A DNA stretch of 64,000 bases, taken from contig NZ_MBPN01000012.1 of assembly GCF_001695625.1 (NCBI RefSeq), forward strand, positions 1 to 64,000. The letters are read 5' to 3'. Each line of letters opens with the position of its first letter. Within the stretch, counting starts at the first letter, position 1. The notes below the pieces were generated by a model. It was not told where the DNA came from and made no database searches. It worked only from the letters and a program-made list of their open reading frames with translations. This document shows positions 27,962-37,757 of the stretch, one piece after another. This DNA is from Pseudomonas defluvii. Lineage in GTDB: Bacteria; Pseudomonadota; Gammaproteobacteria; Pseudomonadales; Pseudomonadaceae. Position numbers and translations under genes: made by a program.

Positions 27962-29215
27962 TTACCAGAGCGCCAGGGTGTAGCCGACAATGAGGCGGTT
28001 CTCGTCCACGGCGTTGGTCAGGCCATTGCCGGAGCGGAAGGTGACGTTGCGCCAGCGCAGGCTGACGTTTTTCAGTGGCCCGCTCTGCACCACATAGGCG
28101 ATATCGGTATCGCGTTCCCACTCACGACCGTTGTCCACGCTGGCCGTCTTGGCGTGACGACCGTCGGTGTAGCGGGTCATGAAGCTCAGGCCCGGTACGC
28201 CGAGGGCGGCGAAGTCGTAGTCATAGCGCACTTGCCAGGAGTCCAGGCCAGCGCGGGTGAAGGTGTTGTAGGTCACCAGGTTGACCACATAGGGGTCGCC
28301 ACCGTTGAGGAACGGGAACGCACTGTCGCCGGACTGCTGCTGGAAGTTGGTGCTGAACTTGTGGGCACCGACACCCAGGGTGAACATGCCGTTGAAGTTG
28401 CGGTTATCGATGCGCCCGGCGCGTTCGGCGCCGTCTTCACCGCTGTCGAAGTAGCGGATATCGCTGCGCAGGCTCAAGCCTTCGGCCAATGGCCAGGTAT
28501 GCACCAGGCCGACGAACTGCTGGCGGTAGATATCCTCCAGCTTGCCGTAGTAGTAGCTCAGTGCCAGTTGCGGGTTGATTGCCCAACTGCCGCCGGCAAA
28601 GTCGAAGGCGTCACTTGTGGCTGCGCCATACCCGATGTCGTCACGGCTGGAGGAGTCGCGCAGATTGGTTTTGGTCAGCCGCCCGCCGTTGAAGGTCAGC
28701 CCGTCGAGTTCCTGGCTGGTCAGCAAACCACCCTGAAAGGTCGAAGCGAGCAGGCGGGTGTCGTTGTAGACCACCACCGGCAGCAGCGGCTGCAGGGTGC
28801 CCAGGCGCAGGACACTCTTTGACGCGCGCAGCTTGGCCGTCAAACCCAGCTCGCTGTAATCATCGTCCGGCTCCAGGCTGTTACGGCCGTAAGGCAGCAG
28901 GCCCGTACCGCGACGATCGCGGCTTGAGTCCAGTTTGATACCCAGTTGGCCCATTGCGTCGACACCGAAGCCCACCGTGCCTTCGGTGAAACCCGATTCG
29001 ATTTTCGTGGTAAACCCCTGTGCCCACTCGTCGGCCTTGGCCTGTGGCGCGTTGCTTTGACGAAAATCACGATTCAGGTAGTGGTTACGCAGTTCGATCT
29101 TGGCGTGGCTGTCCTCGATAAAGTCAGCCAAGGCCGGTGCGGCGGCCATCGGCAGGGTGAGGCCAGCCAGCATGGCGGCAAGCTGTGGAGCGGAAGCAGT
29201 ACGTTTGTGGTTCAT
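27962..29215 (-). CDS. OprD-family outer-membrane porin for phenylacetate (PhaK type)
   Basis: This is an outer-membrane channel of 417 residues with a signal peptide (AMLAGLTLPMAAAPALA, cut near residue 29) and a beta-barrel ending in YTLAL-W. Features such as FIEDSHAKIELRNHYLNRDF after the signal and GFGVDAMGQLGIKLDSS are typical of the OprD/PhaK group. Its place between paaL and paaZ points to phenylacetate uptake. The ribosome-site region reads AAAAATAATG, a match to the Crc motif AANAANAA that overlaps the start codon at 29215. Confidence 0.88.
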   Translation of the reverse strand: MNHKRTASAPQLAAMLAGLTLPMAAAPALADFIEDSHAKIELRNHYLNRDFRQSNAPQAKADEWAQGFTTKIESGFTEGTVGFGVDAMGQLGIKLDSSRDRRGTGLLPYGRNSLEPDDDYSELGLTAKLRASKSVLRLGTLQPLLPVVVYNDTRLLASTFQGGLLTSQELDGLTFNGGRLTKTNLRDSSSRDDIGYGAATSDAFDFAGGSWAINPQLALSYYYGKLEDIYRQQFVGLVHTWPLAEGLSLRSDIRYFDSGEDGAERAGRIDNRNFNGMFTLGVGAHKFSTNFQQQSGDSAFPFLNGGDPYVVNLVTYNTFTRAGLDSWQVRYDYDFAALGVPGLSFMTRYTDGRHAKTASVDNGREWERDTDIAYVVQSGPLKNVSLRWRNVTFRSGNGLTNAVDENRLIVGYTLALW

Positions 29216-29257
29216 TATTTTTATACCCAACAGTCCTGTGACAGCGTTACGTAATGG

Positions 29258-30898
29258 TCAGTGTTTACTGGCACCGGCGGCGCCGATTCCGGTCATCGAA
29301 CGAATGAACTGGGCCAGGTAGCGACCGCGTTCTTGCGCTGCTTGTGGTGAGCTGTCGGTTACTGAGAACACCCAGGCGCCAAGGAACGCCAGGCTCATGG
29401 AGAACAGGGCCGGATTGTTGTAGGGGAACAGTGCCTTGTCGAAGTGCAGGACGTTGACCCAGACCGCCGGGCTGAGCACCAGCAGGGCGATGGCCGAGAC
29501 CAGGCCAGCCATGCTGCCGGCGACTGCGCCGCGGGTGGTCAGGCCTTTCCAGAACATCGAGAGGAACAGCACCGGGAAGTTCACCGAGGCCGCAATGGCC
29601 AATACCAGGCCGGAGAGGAAGGCGATGTTCTGCGACTCGAAGAGCAGGCCGAGGATGATCGCCAGAACGCCGATGGCCAGGGTGGCAATACGCGATACGC
29701 GCATTTCTTCTTGCTCGGTGGCTTTGCCCTTGCGTACGACACAAGCATAAAGGTCATGGGAGACCGCCGAGGCACCGGACAGCGCTAGGCCGGCGACCAC
29801 CGCCAGAATGGTGGCAAAGGCCACTGCCGAAATGAAGCCGAGGAACAGGTTGCCGCCAACCGCCTGGGCCAGGTGCACGGCGATCATGTTGCCGCCGCCG
29901 ATGATCGCGCCGCTGGCATCGCGGTAGGCTGGCTCGGTGCCCACCATGACGATGGCGCCAAAGCCGACGACAATCAGCAGCAGGTAGAAGTAGCCGATGA
30001 AACCGGTCGCGTAGAACACGCTCTTGCGCGCTTCCTTGGCGTCGCTGACGGTGAAGAAACGCATCAGGATGTGCGGCAGGCCGGCGGTCCCGAACATCAT
30101 GCCCAGGCCCAGCGAAATCGCGTCGATCGGGTTGGACAACAGCCCGCCGGGCGCCATGATCGCTTGCCCCTTGGTGTGTACCGCTGCCGCGCCGGCAAAC
30201 ATCGCTTCAGTGCTGTAGCCAAAGTGACGCAGTACCATGAGCGCCATGAAGGTGGTGCCCGACAGCAACAGCACGGCCTTGATGATCTGCACCCAGGTCG
30301 TGGCCAGCATGCCGCCGAAGGTGACATAGAACACCATCAGTACGCCCACCAGAATGACCGCATACAGGTAGCTGATGCCAAACAACAACTCGATCAGCTT
30401 GCCGGCACCGACCATTTGCGCCACCAGGTACATCAGGGCCACGGTCAGGGTGCCAAACGCCGAGGTCAGGCGCACGGGTGTCTGTGCCAGACGATAGGAG
30501 ACCACGTCGGCGAAGGTGTACTTGCCCAGGTTGCGCAAGCGCTCGGCAATCAGGAACAGGATGATCGGCCACCCGGCCAGGACACCCAGTGCATAGAGCA
30601 GGCCGTCATAGCCATTGAGGAACATCATGGCGGAAATGCCGAGGAACGACGCCGCGCTGATCATGTCGCCAGCAATCGCCAGGCCGTTCTGGAAACCGGT
30701 CAGGCCGCCACCGGCGGTATAGAAGTCGCTGGCTGAGCGGGTGCGCCGTGCAGCCCAACGGGTAATACCCAGGGTGAATAGGACGAACATCAGGAACATG
30801 CCGATGGCGTTCCAGTTCAACGGGCGGGCAGCATCGGCGGCGAGCGCCAGGTCGCTGATCATCAGGCCCGGCAGCAGTAAGGTAAATACGGGTTTCAT
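29258..30898 (-). CDS. paaL: Sodium:solute symporter, phenylacetate permease PaaL type
   Basis: This inner-membrane symporter of 546 residues belongs to the ActP (cation/acetate) subfamily of sodium:solute symporters. It has an N-terminal signal-like segment, [22 protein letters not shown], and 13 or so helices; [20 protein letters not shown] is the family signature. ATG at 30898 overlaps the stop of the small DUF485 gene as ATGA, the pair arrangement known from acetate permeases. In this cluster it should import phenylacetate with Na+. Confidence 0.9.
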   Translation of the reverse strand: MKPVFTLLLPGLMISDLALAADAARPLNWNAIGMFLMFVLFTLGITRWAARRTRSASDFYTAGGGLTGFQNGLAIAGDMISAASFLGISAMMFLNGYDGLLYALGVLAGWPIILFLIAERLRNLGKYTFADVVSYRLAQTPVRLTSAFGTLTVALMYLVAQMVGAGKLIELLFGISYLYAVILVGVLMVFYVTFGGMLATTWVQIIKAVLLLSGTTFMALMVLRHFGYSTEAMFAGAAAVHTKGQAIMAPGGLLSNPIDAISLGLGMMFGTAGLPHILMRFFTVSDAKEARKSVFYATGFIGYFYLLLIVVGFGAIVMVGTEPAYRDASGAIIGGGNMIAVHLAQAVGGNLFLGFISAVAFATILAVVAGLALSGASAVSHDLYACVVRKGKATEQEEMRVSRIATLAIGVLAIILGLLFESQNIAFLSGLVLAIAASVNFPVLFLSMFWKGLTTRGAVAGSMAGLVSAIALLVLSPAVWVNVLHFDKALFPYNNPALFSMSLAFLGAWVFSVTDSSPQAAQERGRYLAQFIRSMTGIGAAGASKH

Positions 30899-31203
30899 TG
30901 GGCGCACTCCTGCCGGACTTTGTCGTTGAGCGGGTCGAGTACGTTGTTGGCGCGGTAGACGTAGATGCCGGTCAAGGCAAAAGACAGCAGCACGATCACG
31001 ACCCCGACCAGCATGCCGACCGAGGTGACCCCGCCACTCAGGGATCGACCCAAGGTGCTGGGTGAGAAGGCAACCAGCAGGACGAAGCCGTAGTAGATGA
31101 CAAGCATGGCCAGGGTCAGTGACCAGTTCAGGCGCTGTTTACGCCTGACCAGCTGTTGAAAGTCCGGGTGCTTGCAGATGCTTTCGATATCGTTGGGTGT
31201 CAT
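30895..31203 (-). CDS. DUF485 membrane protein, partner of the PaaL symporter
   Basis: This is a 102-residue protein with a cytoplasmic N-terminus ([21 protein letters not shown]) and two membrane helices (about 29-50 and 63-85). DUF485 proteins such as YjcH are encoded directly before ActP-type symporters and are thought to assist them. It overlaps paaL by four bases and lies 85 bases after paaE. Confidence 0.92.
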   Translation of the reverse strand: MTPNDIESICKHPDFQQLVRRKQRLNWSLTLAMLVIYYGFVLLVAFSPSTLGRSLSGGVTSVGMLVGVVIVLLSFALTGIYVYRANNVLDPLNDKVRQECAQ

Positions 31204-31254
31204 GGCGCTCTCTTGATCTTTTTTGTAGTTGTTTTGGGGTATTGCCGTCTTGCA

Positions 31255-31281
31255 GCAGGGGCAGGCATTGCCAGCCCCTGC
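31255..31281. other. Hairpin between paaE and the transport genes
   Basis: GCAGGGGC and GCCCCTGC enclose GGC-ATT-GCC, giving an 11-bp stem with one A-A mismatch. It lies right after the paaE stop with no T-run. It probably dampens or stabilises the transcript between the epoxidase genes and the transport genes, not a full stop. Confidence 0.4.
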
Positions 31282-31288
31282 GAGTGGA

Positions 31289-32365
31289 TCAAAGCTGGTC
31301 GAAATCCAGGACGACCTTGTCGCTGACCGGGTAGCTCTGGCACGAGAGCACGTAGCCGGCGGCCACTTCGTAGTCTTCAAGGGCGTGGTTGCTGTCCATC
31401 TCCACTTCACCTTCGACGACCTTGCACTTGCAGGTCGAGCACACGCCTGCCTTGCACGAGTAGGGCAGTTCGGCGCCGATGGCATTGCCGGCGTCGAGGA
31501 TGCTCTGGCTGTTGCGCGGCAGGTCGAAGGCCAGGGCGCGGCCGTCGCTTATCACGGTGATCTGGCTGACCGCCGAATCTGCCTGGCGTGCTGCCTCGCG
31601 AGCTTCGCGACGCTGCTCGTTGCCGGCTGCAGCGAACAGCTCGAAATGGATGCGTTCGGCCGCCATGCCGCTGTCCTTGAGGCGGTCGCGGACGATCTCG
31701 GTCATGGCCTGTGGTCCGCAGATGAACGCAGCATCAAGGCGCGGCACATCAAGCCAACGGCTGAACAGTTGCCCACACTTGTCCGCATCAATACGGCCGT
31801 TATAAAGGTCGATGTCCTGCTGTTCGCGGCTGAAGACAAAAATCAGGTTCAAGCGCTGCAGGTAGCGGTTTTTCAGGTCCTCAAGCTGTTCGCGGAACAG
31901 CGCACTGCTGCTGGCGCGATTGCCATAGAGCAGGGTGAAGTGGCTGTTGGGTTCGGTTTCCAGGGTGGTCTTGATGATCGACAGGATCGGGGTAATGCCG
32001 CTGCCAGCGGCAACCGCCAGATAGCGGCCCTGTCGTTCAGGGGCGAGGGCGATGTTGAAGCTGCCAGCTGGCGGCATCACCTCGAGCACATCGCCTGCGC
32101 TCAGCACGTCGTTGGCGAAGGCCGAGAAGCGACCACCCGGTACCCGCTTGACGGCCACACGCAACTCGCCGTCGTTGACCCCGGTGCAGATTGAATAGGA
32201 ACGGCGTACTTCCTCACCGTCCAGCTGGGTGCGCATGACCAGGTATTGGCCCTGGGTAAAACGAAACTGCTGGCTGAGCGTCGCCGGCACGTCGAACAGA
32301 ATCGACACCGCATCGCGGGTTTCTGTGCGCACTTGCTTGACGGTCAGGCTGTGAAATTGGCTCAT
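31289..32365 (-). CDS. paaE: 1,2-phenylacetyl-CoA epoxidase, reductase subunit PaaE
   Basis: This 358-residue reductase passes electrons from NADPH to the di-iron PaaAC core. FAD binding is through RRSYSICTG near residue 56 and nucleotide binding through AAGSGITPILSI near 118. A C-terminal plant-type 2Fe-2S ferredoxin domain holds CKAGVCSTCKCKV near residue 305 and a last cysteine in LSCQSYP. It is the fifth gene of the paaABCDE block. Confidence 0.96.
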   Translation of the reverse strand: MSQFHSLTVKQVRTETRDAVSILFDVPATLSQQFRFTQGQYLVMRTQLDGEEVRRSYSICTGVNDGELRVAVKRVPGGRFSAFANDVLSAGDVLEVMPPAGSFNIALAPERQGRYLAVAAGSGITPILSIIKTTLETEPNSHFTLLYGNRASSSALFREQLEDLKNRYLQRLNLIFVFSREQQDIDLYNGRIDADKCGQLFSRWLDVPRLDAAFICGPQAMTEIVRDRLKDSGMAAERIHFELFAAAGNEQRREAREAARQADSAVSQITVISDGRALAFDLPRNSQSILDAGNAIGAELPYSCKAGVCSTCKCKVVEGEVEMDSNHALEDYEVAAGYVLSCQSYPVSDKVVLDFDQL

Positions 32366-32385
32366 GGTGGCTCTCCATCACGCGC

Positions 32386-32919
32386 TTAGATGCACTTGAA
32401 GTAATCGAAGGGTTCGCGGCAATCGCAGCAGCGGTACAGGGCTTTGCAGGCGGTCGAGCCAAACTGGCTGAGCAGTTCGGTGTGTGCGCTGCCACATTGC
32501 GGGCAGTTCACGGTGCCGTCATCGCCGAGCAGGCTGCGTTTGTTGGCACTGCCCAGCGGGGGCGCGATGCCGTAGGCCAGCAAGCGCTCGCGGCCGGTGC
32601 TGGTGATCCAGTCGGTGGTCCAGGCCGGGTGCAACTGTCGTTCGAGCTGCGGCGCGCTGAACCCTGCGTCTTCCAGGGCCTGACGAATATCGGCTTCGAT
32701 GACTTCAGTGGCGGGGCAACCGGAATAGGTCGGGGTGACCACGACATGCAAATGCCCGGCATTCCAGGCCAGTGCACGAACAATCCCCAGCTCTACCACG
32801 CTGATCACGGGCACTTCCGGATCCATGACCCGGCCCAGCACCTGCCAGGCTTGGTCGAGGTCGCCGGGCGCCGCAGCGCGGGCGCCGAGGTCGCTGGCAA
32901 TCAGCTCACCAGGTTGCAT
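32386..32919 (-). CDS. paaD: Phenylacetyl-CoA epoxidase accessory protein PaaD
   Basis: This 177-residue MIP18/SufT-type Fe-S maturation protein is required for active PaaABCE. The N-terminal DUF59 domain has VMDPEVPVISVVELGIVRAL and TPTYSGCPATEVIEADI with its conserved cysteine. The C-terminal zinc-ribbon-like part has four cysteine pairs or singles (CPQC, C-KALYRC, CDC). The start at 32919 overlaps the end of paaC by 14 bases. Confidence 0.95.
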   Translation of the reverse strand: MQPGELIASDLGARAAAPGDLDQAWQVLGRVMDPEVPVISVVELGIVRALAWNAGHLHVVVTPTYSGCPATEVIEADIRQALEDAGFSAPQLERQLHPAWTTDWITSTGRERLLAYGIAPPLGSANKRSLLGDDGTVNCPQCGSAHTELLSQFGSTACKALYRCCDCREPFDYFKCI

Positions 32920-33661
32920 CGGGGTAGGCTCGTGGCAAGAACTGCATTTCAGCCAGCAGCAAGCCCAGGTGCTCGCTGTGCAGGCCCTGACGACCGCTTA
33001 GGTAGAAGTGGCAGGCCGGTGCCGGCACGGGCAGGGTGGCGCTGTCGAACGTTCGCTCGACCTGCTGTTGCCAGGCAGTGGCGATCTGCTGCGGGTCGCC
33101 GATAAGGCCCGCCGCGTGCAGGCGCTGCTCGACGGCATCGCTGTCGCTCAGCTCGACGGTGAAGCGCCACAGCTGCGGGATGGCTGTGAGCATGCGCTGG
33201 TGGCTTTCCTCTGTGCCGTCGCCCAGGCGCTCGACCCACTCGCTGGAGCGGCGCAGGTGATAGGTCACTTCTTTCACGGCCTTGGCGGCGATGCCTTGCA
33301 GGCGGCTGTCGCTGGAGTGGGTCAGGCCTTCCAGTACCGCCAGGTGCCAGGCGTCATAGAAGAACTGCTTGAGCACGGTGATGGCATAATCGCCATTGGG
33401 TTGCTCGACCAGCAACAGGTTGCGGTAGGCACGCTCGTCGCGGCGGAAGGCCAGGTGATCGGCATCGCGACCGTCATTGGCCAGCTCGGCGGCGTACTCC
33501 AGCCAGTTGCGGGCCTGGCCAACCAGGTCCAGGCCAACGTTCATCAAGGCCAGCTCTTCTTCCAGTGCGGGCGCCCGACCGCACCATTCACACAGGCGCT
33601 GGCCCTGGATCAGGGCGCTGTCGCCCAAGCGTAGCAGGTATTGGATCAGGTCCTGGTTCAT
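32906..33661 (-). CDS. paaC: 1,2-phenylacetyl-CoA epoxidase, structural subunit PaaC
   Basis: This 251-residue ferritin-like subunit binds and stabilises PaaA but lacks the full set of di-iron ligands, as usual for PaaC. ALEEELALMNVGLDLVGQA near residue 30 and AVKEVTYHLRRSSEWVERLG near 130 are characteristic. ATG at 33661 is used (MNQDLIQYLL); the frame opens earlier without coding support. It is separated from paaB by one base. Confidence 0.95.
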   Translation of the reverse strand: MNQDLIQYLLRLGDSALIQGQRLCEWCGRAPALEEELALMNVGLDLVGQARNWLEYAAELANDGRDADHLAFRRDERAYRNLLLVEQPNGDYAITVLKQFFYDAWHLAVLEGLTHSSDSRLQGIAAKAVKEVTYHLRRSSEWVERLGDGTEESHQRMLTAIPQLWRFTVELSDSDAVEQRLHAAGLIGDPQQIATAWQQQVERTFDSATLPVPAPACHFYLSGRQGLHSEHLGLLLAEMQFLPRAYPDATW

Positions 33662-33662
33662 C

Positions 33663-33944
33663 TTACATATGCCCCACTTCAGCCGGCAGCTCATAGAAGC
33701 TGGCATGGCGGTAGACCTTGTCTTCGGCGGGGTCGAACAACGGGTCTTTTTCGTCTGGCGACGAGGCGGTGATCAGTGCCGAGGGCACTACCCAGAGGCT
33801 CACCCCTTCGTTGCGGCGGGTGTACAGCTCACGGGCATTTTCGATGGCCATGGCGGCGTCGGCGGCATGTACGCTGCCGACATGCTTGTGGTTCAAACCG
33901 TGCTTGCTACGCACGAAAACTTCGAAAAGGGTCCACTCGGACAT
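33663..33944 (-). CDS. paaB: 1,2-phenylacetyl-CoA epoxidase subunit PaaB
   Basis: This is a 93-residue bridging subunit of the epoxidase, with SEWTLFEVFVRSKHGLNHKH at the N-terminus and VHAADAAMAIENARELYTRR in the middle, both conserved in PaaB. It lies 15 bases after paaA and almost touches paaC. Confidence 0.96.
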   Translation of the reverse strand: MSEWTLFEVFVRSKHGLNHKHVGSVHAADAAMAIENARELYTRRNEGVSLWVVPSALITASSPDEKDPLFDPAEDKVYRHASFYELPAEVGHM

Positions 33945-33959
33945 CTCGGCTACTCCAGA

Positions 33960-34949
33960 TCAGGCGGCGTTCTTGTTGTGTTTTTTACGGGCGTGAGCAA
34001 CGGCGGCGGCACGTACCCAGGCACCGTCTTCGATGGCCTTGCGACGGGTAGCGAGGCGTTCCTGGTTGCAGGGGCCGTTGCCCTTGAGCACCTCGTAGAA
34101 CTCTTCCCACTGAATCGCACCGAAGTCGTAGTGGCCGCGTTCAGCGTTCCATTTCAGCTCCGGGTCGGGTGCGGTGCAGCCCAACAGTTCCAGTTGCGGT
34201 ACGGTCTGGTCGATGAAGCGCTGGCGCAGTTCATCGTTGCTCTGGCGCTTGATCTTCCAGGCCATCGATTGCGCGCTGTTGGGTGAGTGTTCGTCGCTTG
34301 GGCCGAACATCATCAGGGCAGGCCACCATAGGCGATTGATGGCGTCCTGAACCATGTCCTTCTGTGCCTGGGTACCGTGACGCATCATGGTCAGGAGGAT
34401 TTCGTAGCCCTGGCGCTGGTGAAAGCTCTCTTCCTTGCAGATACGGATCATTGCCCGCGAATAGGGGCCGTAACTGGTGCGCTGCAGCACGACCTGGTTG
34501 ACGATCGCGGCACCGTCGACCAGCCAGCCTACGGCACCCATGTCCGCCCAGTTCAGGGTCGGGTAGTTGAAGATGCTGGAGTACTTGGCTTTGCCGCTGT
34601 GCAGCTTGGCGACTTCTTCGTCACGGTCGGCACCCAGGGTTTCCATGGCGCTGTACAGGTACAGGCCGTGGCCCGCTTCGTCCTGGATCTTGGCCATCAG
34701 TTGCAGTTTGCGTTTCAGGCTAGGGGCGCGGGTGACCCAGTTGCCTTCGGGCAGCATGCCGACGATTTCCGAGTGGGCGTGCTGGGAAATCTGTCGAATC
34801 AGGGTTTGCCGGTAGGCATCGGGCATCCAGTTCTTCGGTTCGATCTTGATTTCCGCATCGATCTTTTCCTGGAACGCGCGCTCCTGCTCGGACATCTCCT
34901 CCAGCGTCTTGAGGCGTTTTACGCCGGTCTCAACCAGTTGTGCGTACAT
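33960..34949 (-). CDS. paaA: 1,2-phenylacetyl-CoA epoxidase, catalytic subunit PaaA
   Basis: This is the di-iron oxygenase subunit that epoxidises the ring of phenylacetyl-CoA, the committing step of the aerobic-hybrid pathway. The 329-residue protein shows the ferritin-like iron ligands in [15 protein letters not shown] (E-x-x-H) and [15 protein letters not shown] (E-x-x-H). ATG at 34949 ([12 protein letters not shown]) matches the family start. It is the first gene of the paaABCDE-DUF485-paaL-porin-paaZ operon, behind a strong promoter with a PaaX-like box. Confidence 0.97.
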   Translation of the reverse strand: MYAQLVETGVKRLKTLEEMSEQERAFQEKIDAEIKIEPKNWMPDAYRQTLIRQISQHAHSEIVGMLPEGNWVTRAPSLKRKLQLMAKIQDEAGHGLYLYSAMETLGADRDEEVAKLHSGKAKYSSIFNYPTLNWADMGAVGWLVDGAAIVNQVVLQRTSYGPYSRAMIRICKEESFHQRQGYEILLTMMRHGTQAQKDMVQDAINRLWWPALMMFGPSDEHSPNSAQSMAWKIKRQSNDELRQRFIDQTVPQLELLGCTAPDPELKWNAERGHYDFGAIQWEEFYEVLKGNGPCNQERLATRRKAIEDGAWVRAAAVAHARKKHNKNAA

Positions 34950-34992
34950 GCTGTGTCTCCAGCCTTGAGGGGTGGGCTTGGGCCTGGCAGTA

Positions 34993-35044
34993 GTTATAAG
35001 TGATACATAATCAAATATCAAACACAAAAATACGTGTCGTATAA
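34993..35044 (-). promoter_or_regulatory. paaA promoter with PaaX-like box
   Basis: On the minus strand, TTGATA (35016-35021) and TATAAC (34993-34998) are spaced by exactly 17 bases, a good sigma-70 promoter 44 bases before paaA. GTGATAC at 35000-35006 (plus-strand reading) sits in the spacer, where a repressor would block polymerase. CGTGTC-TATA follows at 35033-35043. The same two elements recur with the same spacing before paaF. They resemble the known PaaX core TRTGATTCG; binding is inferred. Confidence 0.6.
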
Positions 35045-35078
35045 AATTTTTGTATCGCTTTTACCCGAACAGCGGGCG

Positions 35079-35104
35079 AAAAAAAGCCCCGCCGAAGCGA
35101 GGCT
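35079..35104 (-). terminator. Intrinsic terminator of the paaFGHIJK operon
   Basis: On the minus strand an 8-bp stem (AGCCTCGC pairing with GCGGGGCT through one G-U pair, loop TTCG) runs straight into seven Ts. It lies 37 bases after the paaK stop and just before the paaA promoter, so the two paa operons are transcribed separately. Confidence 0.85.
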
Positions 35105-35140
35105 CTTTTCGTGCTGCTGGAATAGCCCTTATGGGGCGGG

Positions 35141-36451
35141 TTACGTGCGCTTGTCGAACACCCGGCAGGCCTTGCCCTCGGAGCGTTTAATCGAAAACAC
35201 GGGCTGCAGCACGATACGTGCACTGATGCCGATGTGGGTTTTGATGTGTCGGCTCAGATCGCCGCACAGGGTTTTCTGCTGATCCTCGCCAAGGTGCTGT
35301 TGGTCGGGCCTGAGCTCAACGTGTACATCGAGGCTGTCGAGATTGCCATTGCGATACAGATGCATCTCGTAGCACTCGGAAAGCTGTTTTATTTTCAGGA
35401 CCTGTTCCTCGATCTGGGTCGGGAACACGTTGACACCCCGGATGATCAGCATGTCGTCGCTACGTCCGGTGATCTTGTCGATGCGTCGCATCGGTCGGGC
35501 AGTGCCTGGCAACAGGCGAGTGAGGTCGCGGGTGCGATAGCGAATCATCGGCAGCGCCTCTTTGCTCAAGGAGGTGAACACCAGTTCGCCCAACTCACCA
35601 TCAGGGAGTACCGCCCCGGTCACCGGGTCGATGATCTCGGGGTAGAAATGGTCTTCCCAGACGGTAGGCCCGTCCTTGCTTTCCGCACACTCCATGGCGA
35701 CGCCCGGCCCCATGATTTCCGAAAGGCCATAAATGTCCAGGGCCGTGATGCCCAGGCGCGACTCAAGGGCGCTGCGTAGCTCAGGTGTCCAGGGCTCGGC
35801 GCCGAAAATACCCAGGCGCAGGGCCAGTTGGTGCGGGTCGATGCCTTGGCGCTCGATTTCATCGGCAATGTTCAGCATGTAGGACGGCGTGACCATGATG
35901 ATGTCGGGCTGGAAGTCACGGATCAGTTGCACCTGCTTCTCGGTCTGGCCGCCGGACATCGGAATCACTGTACAGCCGAGGCGCTCGGCACCGTAGTGGG
36001 CGCCAAGGCCGCCTGTGAACAGGCCATAGCCGTAAGACACGTGAACCTTGTCGCCTTTGCGCCCACCGGCGGCACGGATCGAGCGGGCGACCACGTTGGC
36101 CCAGGTGTCAATGTCGTTCTGGGTGTAGCCGACCACGGTCGGCTTGCCGGTGGTGCCGCTGGACGCATGCAGCCTGACGACATCGTGCATGGGCACAGCG
36201 AACATGCCGTAGGGGTAGTTGTCGCGCAGATCGGCCTTGTAGGTAAACGGGAGTTTTGCCAGGTCGTCGAGGCTGCGGATGTCGTCGGGGTGTACGCCCA
36301 CTTCGTCGAAGCGCTGACGGTACATGGGGACATTCTGGTAGGCGTGACCGAGGCTCCAGCGCAAGCGCTCCAGCTGATGCTGGCGCAGTTGGTCGATGCT
36401 GGCGGTTTCCATCGGGTCGAGCACGGCGGCATTGCTGATCTGCATGTTCAT
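35141..36451 (-). CDS. paaK: Phenylacetate-CoA ligase
   Basis: This AMP-forming ligase converts phenylacetate to phenylacetyl-CoA, the true pathway substrate and inducer. Of 436 residues, LHASSGTTGKPTVVGYTQND is the nucleotide-binding loop, IYGLSEIMGPG the second ATP motif, and YRTRDLTRLLPG and KITGRSDDMLIIRGVNVFP belong to the mobile C-terminal part. ATG at 36451 is preferred (36445 is also possible). It is the last gene of the paaFGHIJK operon, 94 bases after paaJ. Confidence 0.95.
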   Translation of the reverse strand: MNMQISNAAVLDPMETASIDQLRQHQLERLRWSLGHAYQNVPMYRQRFDEVGVHPDDIRSLDDLAKLPFTYKADLRDNYPYGMFAVPMHDVVRLHASSGTTGKPTVVGYTQNDIDTWANVVARSIRAAGGRKGDKVHVSYGYGLFTGGLGAHYGAERLGCTVIPMSGGQTEKQVQLIRDFQPDIIMVTPSYMLNIADEIERQGIDPHQLALRLGIFGAEPWTPELRSALESRLGITALDIYGLSEIMGPGVAMECAESKDGPTVWEDHFYPEIIDPVTGAVLPDGELGELVFTSLSKEALPMIRYRTRDLTRLLPGTARPMRRIDKITGRSDDMLIIRGVNVFPTQIEEQVLKIKQLSECYEMHLYRNGNLDSLDVHVELRPDQQHLGEDQQKTLCGDLSRHIKTHIGISARIVLQPVFSIKRSEGKACRVFDKRT

Positions 36452-36545
36452 GGGTTCACTCAAATTGTTTTTGTAAGGGCCGGGGCTACCGGCCTGAGTG
36501 CATGACGCCAAGAATACCTTGGGCGCCATGGCCTGGGGTGTACGT

Positions 36546-37757
36546 TCAGCCGTCAAGGCGCTCGATGATCAGCGCAATGCCCTGGCCGACACCGATGCAC
36601 ATGGTGCACAGGGCATAGCGCGCCTGACGCTCCTCCAACTCGATCAACGCGGTGGTCACCAGGCGGGCGCCGCTCATGCCCAGCGGGTGCCCCAGCGCGA
36701 TCGCACCACCATTGGGGTTGACCCGTGGATCATCGTCGGCGATGCCCAGTTCGCGCAGCACTGCCAACCCTTGTGCGGCAAAGGCTTCATTGAGCTCAAT
36801 GATATCCATGTCGGCCAGGCTCAGGCCCGACCGCTCCAGAACCTTGCGGGTAGCCGGTACCGGGCCAATGCCCATGATCCGTGGTTCAACCCCGGCGGTG
36901 GCCATCGCCACGACCCGGGCGCGAGCTTTAAGGCCATAGCGCTGGGCTTCGGCGCGGCTGGCCAGGAGCAGAGCGCAAGCGCCGTCGTTGACGCCGGAGG
37001 CATTGCCTGCGGTGACCGTGCCATTGGCGCGGAACGGGGTGCCGAGTTTCTGCAATTGTTCCAGCGTGGTTTCGGCACGCGGGTGCTCGTCGTGTTCGAC
37101 AACCTTGGGTGGGCCTTTGCGCTGGGCGATCTGGACGGCGACGATTTCCTTGGCCAGTCGGCCACGGGCCTGCGCCGCGGCGGTGCGCTGCTGGCTACGC
37201 AAGGCGAACGCGTCCTGATCGGCACGGGAAATGTTGAACTGTTCGGCGACGTTCTCTGCCGTTTCCGGCATGGAATCGATGCCGTACTGCTGTTGCATCA
37301 GCGGGTTGACGAAACGCCAGCCAATGGTGGTGTCGAACAGCTCCGCCTGGCGCGAAAAAGCCTGCTCGGCCTTGCCCATGACCAGTGGTGCACGGGACAT
37401 CGACTCGACGCCTCCGGCCAGCATCAATCCGGCTTCGCCACTGCGAATGGCCCGGGCCGCACTGCCGATGGCATCCAGGCCCGAGCCGCACAGGCGGTTC
37501 AGGGTGGTGCCGGGCACGCTCAGCGGCAAACCGGCCAACAGGGCAGACATGCGCGCGACGTTGCGATTGTCTTCGCCCGCCTGGTTGGCGCAGCCGTAGT
37601 ACACATCGTCAATGGCGCTCCAGTCCAGTTGTGGGTGGCGCTGCATCAGTGCACGCAGCGGAACCGCACCGAGGTCGTCAGCGCGCACGCCACTGAGCGC
37701 TCCGGCGTAGCGGCCAATGGGGGTGCGCAGGGCATCAATGATCAATGCGTCGTTCAT
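36546..37757 (-). CDS. paaJ: 3-oxoadipyl-CoA / 3-oxo-5,6-dehydrosuberyl-CoA thiolase
   Basis: This 403-residue thiolase cleaves the two beta-keto intermediates of phenylacetate breakdown, releasing acetyl-CoA. The catalytic Cys is in [15 protein letters not shown] near residue 92. [17 protein letters not shown] and [14 protein letters not shown] supply the His and second Cys. It overlaps the end of paaI by four bases (ATGA). The sequence is close to PcaF, but the context makes PaaJ the right name. Confidence 0.95.
   Translation of the reverse strand: MNDALIIDALRTPIGRYAGALSGVRADDLGAVPLRALMQRHPQLDWSAIDDVYYGCANQAGEDNRNVARMSALLAGLPLSVPGTTLNRLCGSGLDAIGSAARAIRSGEAGLMLAGGVESMSRAPLVMGKAEQAFSRQAELFDTTIGWRFVNPLMQQQYGIDSMPETAENVAEQFNISRADQDAFALRSQQRTAAAQARGRLAKEIVAVQIAQRKGPPKVVEHDEHPRAETTLEQLQKLGTPFRANGTVTAGNASGVNDGACALLLASRAEAQRYGLKARARVVAMATAGVEPRIMGIGPVPATRKVLERSGLSLADMDIIELNEAFAAQGLAVLRELGIADDDPRVNPNGGAIALGHPLGMSGARLVTTALIELEERQARYALCTMCIGVGQGIALIIERLDG

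Noticed and set aside
26382-27983. Long plus-strand open frame of 533 codons opposite paaZ
   Set aside because: High-GC antisense shadow of paaZ; no family motif and no ribosome site. The same reasoning removes the other long antisense frames opposite paaH, paaJ, prpE, nfrA and hydA.
27903-28121. A 73-residue N-terminal extension of paaZ
   Set aside because: It would overlap the porin gene's 3' end and reads as an antiparallel-frame shadow; ATG 27902 matches the family start.
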